DNA from: Sorangium cellulosum
GTDB lineage: Bacteria; Myxococcota_A; Polyangia; Polyangiales; Polyangiaceae
Length of the DNA stretch: 64,000 bases
Direction: 5' to 3'
Assembly (NCBI RefSeq): GCF_002950945.1
Contig: NZ_CP012673.1
Span: forward strand, 10,120,501-10,184,500
The position numbers and the translations under genes were made by a program. How positions within the stretch are numbered: the stretch's first letter is position 1; each line of letters opens with the position of its first letter. The notes under the pieces were generated by a model. The model made no database searches. It had not been told where the DNA came from and worked only from the letters and a program-made list of their open reading frames with translations. Shown here one piece after another: positions 17,978 through 26,826 of this stretch.

Positions 17978-18398
17978 GGCGCTCCTCTTCTACCGCGATT
18001 CGCGGCCGCGCTCACGCCAGCGGCAGCCTACCGGCGCGACAGATGGCGCGAGGCCGACCTCCTGAGGCACCGCCGCGTCGCCGCCGTGGTCACGTCGGCA
18101 TCGTTCGCGCTCTTCCGTCTGCTCCTTCGCTCCGCGCGCGTGGACTCGCGCAGCGGCAGCCGCTTCCAGCGGTGGCAATCACGCTGCGCAGCTGTGCCGA
18201 CTCGGCAGACGTCGCGGCAGACTCCACGAGGAGCGACGTCGCTTCGGCCTCGCAGGATTCGCCGGAGCACACATCCCGCAGCGCCGTCGCCCGCGCGGCT
18301 GCCGTCGTGGCCTTGAATGTACCGGCACGAGTACCCACGCCGAAGCCCGATCGGCGCGACGCTGTCTGCTGGACTCCAACCATGTTACGCTGCCCGGC
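17978..18398. other. Region upstream of integrase 1, no intact gene
   Basis: About 420 bases between the divergent integrase and zinc-ribbon genes. From 18185 on it is nearly identical to 53338 onward. On the minus strand 18383-18090 encodes a short Ala-rich peptide (starting MVGVQQTASRRSGFG) also present in the second copy; whether it is translated is unclear. A promoter for both divergent genes probably lies here. Confidence 0.45.
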
Positions 18399-19040
18399 GT
18401 GCGTAAGCGCACGACCGCCGAGCTCGCCTCCGTGAACGTCGCTTCACTCGCCGGCGCCATTCGACGCGGCGAGGTCGACACCGATGTCGAGCTCGACCTC
18501 GTCGGCGAGCATCTCGTGCTGGCCGGGACGATCACCCTGCCGATCGAGACGACCCGATTGGCTTCAAGCGGCCTCCGGTTCTGGGCGCATTGCCCCGGGT
18601 GCTCCGCACGAGTGGCCGTGCTCTACGTCGATCCGCCGGGCCTGCTCTGCCGCCGCTGCGCCGGGCTCGTCAAACCCTCGACACGGCAGCGCCAGCAGCG
18701 TCCCGAGGAGCGTGTTCTCGAGCAGGCGATCGCCCAGCGGGCGAGGGCGCGGAACGCGCTCGGCGCTGAGCCCGATCCGCGGGAGCCAATCCCGCCGCGA
18801 CCTCCGTACGTGAGCTCTTCGACGTGGGCCCGCCGTCTCGAGAAGCTCCGCGAAGCTGACGCCGCGGTGCAAGCGGCGCTCAGCGCGCTCGTTGATCAGA
18901 TCCGCCGTGCTCCAGAGCAATCGCCCACCAGGCCAGCCTCCCCGGCGCCGCCCCCGCCGGCAGCGCCCACGCAGGAGACGCCGCGAGACGGGGCCGGCAA
19001 GCTTGCGGAACCACGCCGTGGGAGGCGTCGGGAGACGTAG
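18399..19040 (+). CDS. Zinc-ribbon-like hypothetical protein of the integrative element
   Basis: A 213-residue ORF. Residues 65-90 contain two Cys pairs (CPGC and CRRC) spaced like a zinc ribbon, then a charged helical stretch (APEQ to RRLEKLREADAAVQ) and a Pro/Ala-rich basic tail. No family recognised. It is conserved in the second element (53549), where two insertion sequences interrupt it. Location next to the integrase and an HTH protein suggests an element-maintenance or regulatory role. Confidence 0.65.
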   Translation: MRKRTTAELASVNVASLAGAIRRGEVDTDVELDLVGEHLVLAGTITLPIETTRLASSGLRFWAHCPGCSARVAVLYVDPPGLLCRRCAGLVKPSTRQRQQRPEERVLEQAIAQRARARNALGAEPDPREPIPPRPPYVSSSTWARRLEKLREADAAVQAALSALVDQIRRAPEQSPTRPASPAPPPPAAPTQETPRDGAGKLAEPRRGRRRET

Positions 19041-19057
19041 CGGCGAGCGGACCCGCT

Positions 19058-19468
19058 CTACTTGGGCGGCAGCCTGCCACGCCTCACGCCATCGGGAGGA
19101 GCGCTCGCCCGGCCGGCCCGCCGCTGCCGGACCGGCTCAAGGCCGACCGCGGCCAGCACCGCGGCAACTCCCGTCCGCTCGTCTTCCGCCGCGGCTTCGG
19201 CCGCGGCTTGGCGCGGTGCCGGGTCCGCCGCGGCTCGGCGCGGTGCCGGGTCACGGGCCAGCGCCCGGAGGAAGACGACGAACGCCTCGCGCTGGACCAG
19301 GCGCAGCTTGCCGAGCTTCGTGACCGGCAGGGGAAAGCCCGGCGCGCGGATCGTGTCGAGGAAGACGCGCGCCGGGATGCCGGTGACCGACTCGACGTTC
19401 TTCTGCGAGAGCATCTCCGGCTGCGGGGCCGTGATCGTGAGTGCTCGCTCATCGAGCTCCGGACACAC
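19058..19468 (-). CDS. Excisionase-like HTH DNA-binding protein
   Basis: The 136-residue protein has a MerR/excisionase-type helix-turn-helix at residues 15-70 (MLSQKNVESVTGIPARVFLD, then a wing ending GKLRLVQREAFVVFL). The C-terminal half is Ala/Arg/Asp-rich with repeats of the kind DPAPRRAAA. Proteins of this kind accompany tyrosine integrases and set excision direction or repress transcription. An identical-length copy is at 62025-62435. It ends 17 bases from the end of the convergent zinc-ribbon gene. Confidence 0.7.
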   Translation of the reverse strand: MCPELDERALTITAPQPEMLSQKNVESVTGIPARVFLDTIRAPGFPLPVTKLGKLRLVQREAFVVFLRALARDPAPRRAAADPAPRQAAAEAAAEDERTGVAAVLAAVGLEPVRQRRAGRASAPPDGVRRGRLPPK

Positions 19469-20039
19469 GCCTGTCAGCGCTCCGCCCCGTCACCGCTGCC
19501 TGCACGGCGCCGCGACGGGTCGACTCGCGGGGGACGCGGACGCCCGAGCGTCGCATGCAGATCGAGGCGCGCGGCCGTCAGCGTGCCGTCAACGGCGGCG
19601 GCATGCCCACGACGCCGGCGGGCCGCACTCGCTGGCGACCCTGGCGCACGGGCGACGTCGTGCAGCGCCGGGGGCGCGGCCGTCGGCGCCCCGTCAACGG
19701 CGGTCTGCCGACGACGCCGCAGCGGGTCGCGCTCGCAGGGAACGGGGGCGGCACGGGCGACACGTCTAGCTCAGGGCGCGCGGCCGCCAGCGCGCTCTCA
19801 CGGCGGCCTGGACAGGCAGCCGGTGCCAGGGGGCTGATAAGCACTCGCGCTTCGCAGGCAGGTGCGCAATGGAGCACGCTCTGGACGGTACGACCCACGC
19901 CTTTGTAATGTTCTCGCCGAATTACAGTTGACGCCTGAAGGACCGATCGGGTTGATTTTGTGATAATTCCGGGTGCTTCGATGGAAGGCTCGACCGTCTC
20001 GCCCGGGCCATGATCTCGTTCGCGTCCGGAGGTTCACGG
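19469..20039. other. Non-coding stretch before IS1182 transposase
   Basis: About 570 bases with imperfect GC-rich internal repeats (for example CCGTCAACGGCGG twice) and no convincing gene. The last 120 bases are AT-richer (ATTACAGTTGACGCC, GTTGATTTTGTGATAATTCC) and probably hold the transposase promoter and the IS left end. Confidence 0.5.
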
Positions 20040-21041
20040 ATGGAACGATGGTCGCCGCCGGTGGAGCTGTCGCGGCAGGAGCAGGCGCTGATGAAGCGGC
20101 TGACACGCGTGAGAGCACTGTTCGGCTTTCTCAGGCTGCACCGGCACGAGCTGTTCGACGAGACGTTCCAGGAGCAGCTGGAGGGCATGTACCGGACGAC
20201 GGGGGCAGGTGAGCCGCCGCATCCGCCGGCGCTGATGTGCATGGTCACGCTGCTCCAAGGCTACGTCGGCGCATCGGATGCCGAGGCGGTGGAGCTGGCG
20301 GTCGTTGACCTGCGCTGGCAGATGGTGCTCGGCTGCCTGGGTGCGGCCACGCCGCCGCTCTCGCAGGGCGCGCTGCAGGCGTTCCGAGAGCGGATGGTCG
20401 CGCACGAGATGGACCGGGTGCTGCTGGAGCGGACCGTGGCGCTGGTTCGGTCCGGCGCCATGACGGAGGGCGAAAGGCGTGCGGTGTCGAAAGCGCTGCG
20501 GGTGGCCATCGATAGCCGCCCTTTAGCGGGGGCCGGGCGGGTTGAAGACACGATCAACCTGCTCGGCCATGCTGCACGCAGCATCGTCCGCGTCGTGTCG
20601 AAGATCACGGAGCGTCCGCCCGAGGAGATCGGCCGTAAGGCGGGCATCCCGCTGCTTCTGGCTCCCAGCATCAAGGCCGGGCTCGACCTCGACTGGAGCG
20701 ACCCGAAACAGAAGGCGGCGGCGATTCAGATCCTGGAGCGGCAGGTCTCGTCGTTGCAGCAGTGGGTCGACCGCCATCTGGACGACGTCGTCGAGCAGCC
20801 GCTTCGCACCTATCTGGATGCGATCACACAGGTCCGAGATCAGGACCTGGAAACAGCCGAGGATGGGACCGTTCGCATCCGACAAGGTGTTGCGCCTGAC
20901 CGCCGTGTCTCCATTGAGGACGCCGAGATGCGCCACGGCCGCAAGAGCCGCTCGAAGCGGTTCGACGGCTACAAGGAGCACATCGCACGCGACCTTGACC
21001 TTCCCATCATTGTCGCCTGCGCGGTCACGCCAGCGAATTAG
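20040..21041 (+). pseudogene. IS1182-family transposase, 3' truncated
   Basis: ATG 20040 opens a transposase of the IS1182 type (MERWSPPVELSRQEQALM; later HPPALMCMVTLLQGYVG and RHGRKSRSKRFDGYKEHI). The copy at 63006 continues past ACAVTPAN into the C-terminal catalytic part; here the gene is cut at 21039 and a stop appears at once. The C-terminal third, including the last acidic residue of the DDE triad, is lost, so it is inactive. Confidence 0.85.
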
Positions 21042-21133
21042 ACGATTTTTAACCTGTTCGGCGTTCTAATTCCACGTTCAGAAGAATGGCTTGCGTCGTC
21101 ACGTTGGTCGTTCGGCGCAAGGATCATGAGTTC

Positions 21134-22234
21134 ATGAAGCACAACCTGGACGAATTGCTTGACATTGTCTACCGATACTATCCCCGTGGGGTTGGGGTCA
21201 CCGAGGACGGCGATATCGACGTTCAACGCTGCATAGAAACGGAAGAGCACGCCCGGCTCGTGGCCGCACGGGTACAAGCGTCGAAGGACGAGCGATGGCA
21301 CTCCATGCTACGTCGCATCGGAGACAGATTCCCTGGTATGCTCATGAACCATTCGCTGCATCTCCCCGGTGGAGGCTGCGACGGCTGCTACTCCTTCAGG
21401 ATTGATCTGCCAGGCTCCACCGGCGAACCACTGTGGTTCAAAGTGAGCTTCCTGGCCCCTTACTACATTGTCCACAGCTCGCGCACCATCGAGATTATAA
21501 AGAAGACAAGGGAATTGTTTTCGGTCGAGTTTCGAGATGTACGTTTCATCGTTCGGCAGAGCCCATTCGACACAAGGTACATCTCGCGCCCGGACGACAG
21601 GCAAAAGTTCAGCACCATCAGTAGAAGCTACGTTACCTTCGAACTGCTACCCGACGAGCAGCCGTGCGTGGAGTGGATTTCCCGCGACATCGAAGCGACC
21701 TTCGGTTGCGAACGCATGCCGCCGGATGTCGGGACCGTGATTGTGCCGGATGTGACGGCTGGCCTGGGCCTTCCGGGGGAGGTCAGACTCTTCGATTGCC
21801 TGTTTTCGAACCAGCATACATGGGTTCAGCCATCGCCGTCTGACGTGCCGGCCCCCGGCGTGAACGTCGAAGCGAGCAACCTGACAGAGTCGCTCATCGC
21901 GGTGCTCAGCGTGCTCGCGACGCTCTACCACATCTTGTGGACTCTGATGCCAGAGTTGCAGAGTGGTTCCTGTTACTGCGTAGCACAGACAGATGGGAAC
22001 CTGCGCAAAGAGGAAGTGATGGAGGTCCTCTCGCAGATTCGCGTGCTCCTTGAGCCGCCGAAGACTTCCCGCGGCATCGCTGCCAAGCGCGAGCTCGAAG
22101 CCGCCACGAGCGAGCTCGAGGCGCTGGTCGCTTCGTGGGACGGTGATGACGGGCCACCGGCATCCATGGTCGCTTGGGCTTCCAGCTTCCTGGCGCGTTG
22201 GCTCGTAGACTCGGATCCCGAGGCTTCCTCGTAG
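21134..22234 (+). CDS. Hypothetical island protein, 366 residues
   Basis: ATG 21134 (MKHNLDELLDIVYRYYPRG) is a better start than the upstream GTG/ATG, being at the beginning of the regular helix pattern. Residues 1-130 form one domain ending in PLWFKVSFLAPYYIVHSS, rich in aromatics; the middle is beta-rich; a helix at about 265-290 (ESLIAVLSVLATLYHILWTL) could be amphipathic or membrane-inserted; the tail is helical. It resembles DUF-type proteins found beside immunity genes, but I cannot name a family. GC is lower than in surrounding genes and it begins 95 bases after a truncated transposase, consistent with horizontal cargo. Confidence 0.65.
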   Translation: MKHNLDELLDIVYRYYPRGVGVTEDGDIDVQRCIETEEHARLVAARVQASKDERWHSMLRRIGDRFPGMLMNHSLHLPGGGCDGCYSFRIDLPGSTGEPLWFKVSFLAPYYIVHSSRTIEIIKKTRELFSVEFRDVRFIVRQSPFDTRYISRPDDRQKFSTISRSYVTFELLPDEQPCVEWISRDIEATFGCERMPPDVGTVIVPDVTAGLGLPGEVRLFDCLFSNQHTWVQPSPSDVPAPGVNVEASNLTESLIAVLSVLATLYHILWTLMPELQSGSCYCVAQTDGNLRKEEVMEVLSQIRVLLEPPKTSRGIAAKRELEAATSELEALVASWDGDDGPPASMVAWASSFLARWLVDSDPEASS

Positions 22235-22339
22235 CCGGTTCGAAACGTTCAACGGGGTGGTTCCGGATCGGAACATGGCAGCAAACGTAAGGCATAGACT
22301 GGCCATGGGATCTCTCGGCGATACGGAGATTGCCCGCTC

Positions 22340-23905
22340 CTATTCAGGGAAGCGCTGCGTCTCGACGGCGATGCCGTCCTCCCCCGTGACCACCTCGCCA
22401 GACCACTCCCAGCTCGTGCCGCCTGGGCCCGGCAGCCCAAGCTCGAAGGTGACCCCCTCCAGCGTGAGCTGGTCCTCGTCGAGGTAGGCGATGCCGATCG
22501 AGTCGCCTCCGCGCCCAGGGCCGCCGTAGCCGCCGTCGCCGCCGCGGCCGCCGCTGCCACCCTCGCAGGACCACGTGCCGTCCCCCACGGCGCCTCCTGG
22601 CGCGCCTCGGCCGCCATCGCCGCCTTCCTCCGGCACCCCGCCGTCGCCGCCTGGGCCCCCGTCATTGTTGACGATGATGCTATCGCGCACCGTCACCTTG
22701 GCGTGGAGCGCCACGATCGCGATGCTCGGTTGGCCGTTCTCGGCCCCTCGGCCGCCCCGCCCCCCGCAGCCGCCCGCGCCTCCGGAGCCGCCGCCGGCAC
22801 CCCCCTTGGAGGCCACGCCGCACACCGCGAGCCCGCCCCGGCGGGCGCCGCCCCCGCCGCCGCCTTGGCCCGGCATCCCCCGGGTGCCGTCGCCGGCCCA
22901 GTCGCCGTGCCATCCGGTCTCATCGATCCGCCCGCTGCCCTTGCCCGACGCGCCGGCGGCGCCCCACATTCCGCTTTTCCCGGCGACGCCGGAGCTGCAA
23001 CCACCGTCTGCCCGGTTGCCAGGTCCTCCTTCCCCAGCGTGGGTGGGGTTCGGCTGGGGTACGGGCTCGCCGTCTTCCCCATCTCCTGCGTCGTCGGCGA
23101 GTCCGTCGCCTCCCTTGCCGCCGACGCTCGAGATCCCTCCCTCGCAGGAGTTCACCGCCCGAGCGCCGCCCGGGACCGTCGCTGCGGAGCACGCGTCTCC
23201 CCCATACTGCCCGTCCGGCCCCGTCGTTGCCTGGCCCGGCCATTTCTCCCCATCGCGGCCCCCCAATGCGTAGCTGGCTTCGATCTTGCTCCCGATGATC
23301 TCCACCGCGGTGCCCGACTGAACGATCATCCCGACATGCGTTGAGCTGCGGAGCGCCACGTGGTCGATGATCGAGACCCCGTCCGCAGCCCCTGTGTCGC
23401 CGGCGCGGGCCGGCTCGACGGTCAGCGCGATGAGCCCGATCTCGCTGGGACCAAGCTTGGTCATCATGTGCACCGGGTTTTCCAGGTCTCTGCGGCGTTC
23501 CCATCCGATGGCGGTTTCGAAGCCTCCGTAGATATCCACCCCGGAGGGGACCGTGATGGCCTCGTTAAAGGCATCGTCGGTAATAAACACGCGACCGCGC
23601 CCGGTGCGCGCAAGCTCGATCGCGCGCCGGACGGAACGAACGGGCCTGTCCTTCGTGCCGGGGTTCGCGTCGTCACCGCCGAAATGCGGACTGAGGACGA
23701 ACACGCCACAGCCGTCCATCGCCCGACCCGCCGCAAGATGCTCCAGGCAAACCGACTCGGGGACGGGATCGCTTGCACACGTCGATGGTCCGTCACACGG
23801 CGGCGCGCCGCCAGGGCCGTCCACCCCCGGCGCGGTCCCGCAACCGGCCGTGGCGAGCGGCAGAACGAAGAGCAGGAGGATCGCAGAATTCAGGCTCATG
23901 GGCAT
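22340..23905 (-). CDS. Gly-rich secreted lipoprotein (DUF1565/beta-helix-like N-terminus)
   Basis: The 521-residue protein has a lipobox (LATAGC, Cys 22). Residues 60-200 match the pattern of right-handed beta-helix surface proteins: CGVFVLSPHFGGDD, the GTKDRPVRSVRRAIELA segment and an IYGGFE turn. Residues 225-460 are interrupted by long runs of GGxGGxGG, before a short C-terminal domain. It has a paralogue immediately upstream, 31 bases away on the same strand. Likely an anchored surface or matrix protein. Confidence 0.8.
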   Translation of the reverse strand: MPMSLNSAILLLFVLPLATAGCGTAPGVDGPGGAPPCDGPSTCASDPVPESVCLEHLAAGRAMDGCGVFVLSPHFGGDDANPGTKDRPVRSVRRAIELARTGRGRVFITDDAFNEAITVPSGVDIYGGFETAIGWERRRDLENPVHMMTKLGPSEIGLIALTVEPARAGDTGAADGVSIIDHVALRSSTHVGMIVQSGTAVEIIGSKIEASYALGGRDGEKWPGQATTGPDGQYGGDACSAATVPGGARAVNSCEGGISSVGGKGGDGLADDAGDGEDGEPVPQPNPTHAGEGGPGNRADGGCSSGVAGKSGMWGAAGASGKGSGRIDETGWHGDWAGDGTRGMPGQGGGGGGARRGGLAVCGVASKGGAGGGSGGAGGCGGRGGRGAENGQPSIAIVALHAKVTVRDSIIVNNDGGPGGDGGVPEEGGDGGRGAPGGAVGDGTWSCEGGSGGRGGDGGYGGPGRGGDSIGIAYLDEDQLTLEGVTFELGLPGPGGTSWEWSGEVVTGEDGIAVETQRFPE

Positions 23906-23936
23906 CCCTCAATGGCGACGTCTCGCAGGGCACGAG

Positions 23937-25580
23937 TCAACGGGGCGGCTCATTCCCGACGCTGAACGCATGGACTTCCCCCCTGGGGCCTTGCCGCCCT
24001 CGGCCCACCTCGTCACCGACGCCGGCGTTCCCCGCAGGGCCGCCGTCACCGGCGTCGCCGACCGTAAAGCTGGTCCCGGGTCGAATGGCGTAGTTGGGCG
24101 CCACGTAGGCAATGCCGACGGCTGCGCCGCCGAGCCCGCCGCCGGCATCGCCTCCGCGACCGCCGTTGCCTCCCGTGCCACCGTTGCATGCGCCCCACAT
24201 CTCGGGTCCAAATCCCGCCCCGCCATTACCACCCCATTGCCCAACGCCGCCCGGTTGGCCATTACCGCCGACCCCGCCACGACCGCCGTGGCCAGTGATC
24301 ACGTCGCTGGCTGCGACTGTGAGCTCCGTGCCGTCCAGCGCAACAATCCCGATGCTCGCCCCGCCATAGCCGCCGCCGTAGCCTCCCCGACCGCCACAGC
24401 CGCCGCTTCCTCCCGAGCCGCCGGCGGGCCCCCCCTGAGGGCCGCCTGCCCGACACGCGAACATGGGGCCACGCGACTTGCTGCCGCCACCGCCGCCACC
24501 CCCCTGGCCGGGGCCGCCTCTCTTCCCGTCCTCGCCCCGGACGCCGATCCATCCATCCTTGCCGAGGTGGCCCACGCCCACCGCGCCGTCCGCGCGACTG
24601 GCATGGGCGCCGTCTGCGCCTTTGCTCCCTTCCTCGCATCTCGTCGCGTCTGCGCCGACCCCTCCGCGGCCGTCGCGCTCCGAATTGTCCGCGGGCGCCG
24701 GCTGTCCAGGTGCGCCGTCGCCGCCGACGTCAAGTCCGCCGTCGCCGCCATATCCGCCGATGGACTCGGTGCCGTCGTCGCACACGGTCACGACGGGCAG
24801 CGCGCCCGTCGGAGAGTCCGCGGTGCAGGCGTCCGCGCCGTCGTTCCCCAACACACCGTCCTCCGCCCGCTCGGTATCCGCGTCCCCGCCCGGCTCGCCG
24901 TCCTTCCCGTTGCCCGCAACGACCGCGCTGTCCTGCACGATCGCCCTGGCCCCGGTGCCCAAAATCATCGCGATCGACGACTTGCCATCGGGCGCCGAGG
25001 CGTCCGCCGCGACAATTCGCACGCCGGCGATCACCGACGTCGCGTTGTTGCCAGCGAGCGTCGTATCCTGCACCCTGAGGATCCGCAACGGGATCCCCGT
25101 AGGCGGCGCGATGACGGTCGACGCGCTCGGCCCAACGAGAGACGATTCATACGACCAATCGCCTCCGTCGTCACAGCCGCGGCTGCCCCAGAGGTCGACC
25201 CCGGGAGGCAGCGCGATCGCCTCCTCGAACGTGCCGCGGCACGCATACACGCGTCGGGTTGGCTTCTCGACGTCGCTTCGCCCGCGTGCCGCGAGCCCGA
25301 TCGCGTGTTGCAGGGTCTTCACCGGCGCGTCCTTCGTGCCAGGGCTCCTGTCGTCACCTGACGACGGGCTGACGAACACCCCGCACATGTCGAGCGCCGG
25401 CGCCATAGCAGGGTCTCCCTCGCACGGGTCGGGCGGGGGCTCCGGATCGGAAGGACACGCCAGCCTTTCCCAGCAATCGTCGGAGTAAGAGCTACAAGCT
25501 GTCAGCATGCTGGCTCCCCACACGCAGACTGCGACAGCAGCGACCGACGTGGCCGCGCATCGGCGCGACAGCGGACCCAT
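23937..25580 (-). CDS. Gly-rich secreted lipoprotein, paralogue of 22340-23905
   Basis: Starting at 25580 (MGPLSRRCAATSVAA) the 547-residue protein has a signal peptide with lipobox LTAC. It then follows the same order as its neighbour: CGVFVSPSSGDDRSPGTKDAPV, a beta-helix-like region (DLWGSRGCDD, VIAGVRIVAADAS), a long Gly-rich tract with GGGGGG runs, and a shorter C-terminal region. An in-frame ATG at 25607 is an alternative start. The two genes look like a tandem duplication that has diverged strongly. Confidence 0.8.
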   Translation of the reverse strand: MGPLSRRCAATSVAAVAVCVWGASMLTACSSYSDDCWERLACPSDPEPPPDPCEGDPAMAPALDMCGVFVSPSSGDDRSPGTKDAPVKTLQHAIGLAARGRSDVEKPTRRVYACRGTFEEAIALPPGVDLWGSRGCDDGGDWSYESSLVGPSASTVIAPPTGIPLRILRVQDTTLAGNNATSVIAGVRIVAADASAPDGKSSIAMILGTGARAIVQDSAVVAGNGKDGEPGGDADTERAEDGVLGNDGADACTADSPTGALPVVTVCDDGTESIGGYGGDGGLDVGGDGAPGQPAPADNSERDGRGGVGADATRCEEGSKGADGAHASRADGAVGVGHLGKDGWIGVRGEDGKRGGPGQGGGGGGGSKSRGPMFACRAGGPQGGPAGGSGGSGGCGGRGGYGGGYGGASIGIVALDGTELTVAASDVITGHGGRGGVGGNGQPGGVGQWGGNGGAGFGPEMWGACNGGTGGNGGRGGDAGGGLGGAAVGIAYVAPNYAIRPGTSFTVGDAGDGGPAGNAGVGDEVGRGRQGPRGEVHAFSVGNEPPR

Positions 25581-25600
25581 TTCCTCGGCCTCCCGTGCCC

Positions 25601-26107
25601 TCACCATAGCCCCTCGATGTGCGTACCGATTTCGTTCCTCGTCGCCACGGGCGAGACATGGATCCCATCCCGAGCCGGCGAGAGTCCCAGGAAGGAGAAG
25701 TCCGTGAAGAAGGACGCGGCGGTCACCGCGCCGACCACACCGCCCGTGATGACCATCGCCACTCCCGCGCGGCCGGACAGGTTGCGCGCGTCTTGCAAGC
25801 GCGCCAGATCGGCACACGGCGAGCTCCGCGGCTCCTTCCAGCACATCGACGAGCTGGAAGACGGCTCGCCCAGGAGCCGGTTACGCCGGGCGGTCAGGTC
25901 GTCGTCGAGCTTTCCCGCCCGAATCATGAGGAGGGTGCCTATCGACACGCCGGCCGTCGCGGCGGCAATCCCCGTGACGCGCAGCGTCCCCGGCCAGGAA
26001 GCCCACCGTCCGGGATCCTTCGGGCGCGGAGCAGGCGAAGCGCTCGCGGGCTTCGGCGCTGCCGCGGTCTCCTTGGCGCTGCTCACCGCCGGGCCCGAAA
26101 GCTTCAT
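25601..26107 (-). CDS. Membrane protein, C-terminal half of a TPR/PEGA-type protein
   Basis: From ATG 26107 (MKLSGPAVSSAKETAAAP) the product is 168 residues with a Pro/Ala linker, a hydrophobic segment (VTGIAAATAGVSIGTLLMI) and a second one (VAMVITGGVVGAVTAASFF). Its start overlaps the stop of the preceding ORF as ATGA. In known myxobacterial proteins the preceding TPR/PEGA part and this tail are one chain (here the linking half of the PEGA domain is missing), so I think the pair is one gene broken by an indel, possibly kept alive by translational coupling. Confidence 0.6.
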   Translation of the reverse strand: MKLSGPAVSSAKETAAAPKPASASPAPRPKDPGRWASWPGTLRVTGIAAATAGVSIGTLLMIRAGKLDDDLTARRNRLLGEPSSSSSMCWKEPRSSPCADLARLQDARNLSGRAGVAMVITGGVVGAVTAASFFTDFSFLGLSPARDGIHVSPVATRNEIGTHIEGLW

Positions 26108-26670
26108 CGAGATCTCCTCCTTGTGCGCGCAGTCCGACCGATGGGCTTGCCGTCGATGAAGACCTCGGCGTCCGGCGGGTCGACCGATAGCATGAGCTCG
26201 GCGACGTAGAACGCTGCCTTCCGCTGGCCGATCAGGAATCGTTGTTGAAGCTGACTCGGCAGCGCCCAATCTCGCTCAAGACTCCAGGTCAGGTGCTCCG
26301 CTGCGTCGCGGTACTTGCGCAGCTCGAGCTCACAGAGGCCGAGCTCGCCGGCGAGCTCTGCGGGATCGAACGCCCCGCGGTCGAGCTCCGCGCGGTCGAG
26401 CTTCATGGCGGGCGGCAGGTTGGCGGCATCGAGGGCCGCCTTGAAGGCGTCGCAGGCCTCCGTCCAGTTGCCACGATCGCGCGCTTTCCGAGCACGGCGA
26501 ACAAGGTCCTTTACCGTCGCGCCGTCGCTGCTCCCCGGGGCCGGAGACCGCTGCTGAGCATCGGCCGAGCTGGGCAAGCCCGTTGAAGCGCCAAGCGTGA
26601 GCAAAACGAACAACAGGTGCGCACCGCAACGCATGCAACGACGGTACTTACGCCGCGCGCGCGACGTCAA
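26104..26670 (-). CDS. Periplasmic TPR protein ending in a partial PEGA domain
   Basis: The 188-residue product has a signal-like N-terminus (LLFVLLTLGASTGLPSSADA), helical TPR-like repeats (DRGNWTEACDAFKAALDAA and ELELRKYRDAAEHLTWSLE) and the first strands of a PEGA domain (SVDPPDAEVFIDGKPIGRT) before the frame ends in Arg. First gene of a probable four-gene minus-strand operon with the membrane protein and the two Gly-rich lipoproteins; divergent from the sigma-factor gene. Confidence 0.65.
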   Translation of the reverse strand: MTSRARRKYRRCMRCGAHLLFVLLTLGASTGLPSSADAQQRSPAPGSSDGATVKDLVRRARKARDRGNWTEACDAFKAALDAANLPPAMKLDRAELDRGAFDPAELAGELGLCELELRKYRDAAEHLTWSLERDWALPSQLQQRFLIGQRKAAFYVAELMLSVDPPDAEVFIDGKPIGRTARTRRRSR

Positions 26671-26826
26671 CCGGGAGAAAACGCTGCAAACAGCGCTTTG
26701 GTCGAGAATTTACGGACGGATGGCGGAATGGATCCATCCGGTGTGTCGGTGATCTTGTGGCCCACCGCGGCGAACCGTGGCATGTTATCCTACACTGTGC
26801 GCCGAAAGTGATGGCGGCCGTGCATT

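Larger units (their letters stand above)
18185..21038 (+). repeat. Duplicated segment, copy 1 (2.85 kb)
   Basis: The segment (zinc-ribbon gene, HTH gene, non-coding stretch, IS1182 transposase) is almost identical to 53338-63771, which has two inserted IS elements, a 104-base loss at one IS and a 235-base loss inside the transposase. The match ends abruptly at 21038, in the transposase, where AT-richer island DNA begins. Confidence 0.9.

Noticed and set aside
22340..25580. Gly-rich proteins as PE-PGRS family
   Set aside because: They lack a PE domain; composition alone is similar, and they carry lipoprotein signals instead.
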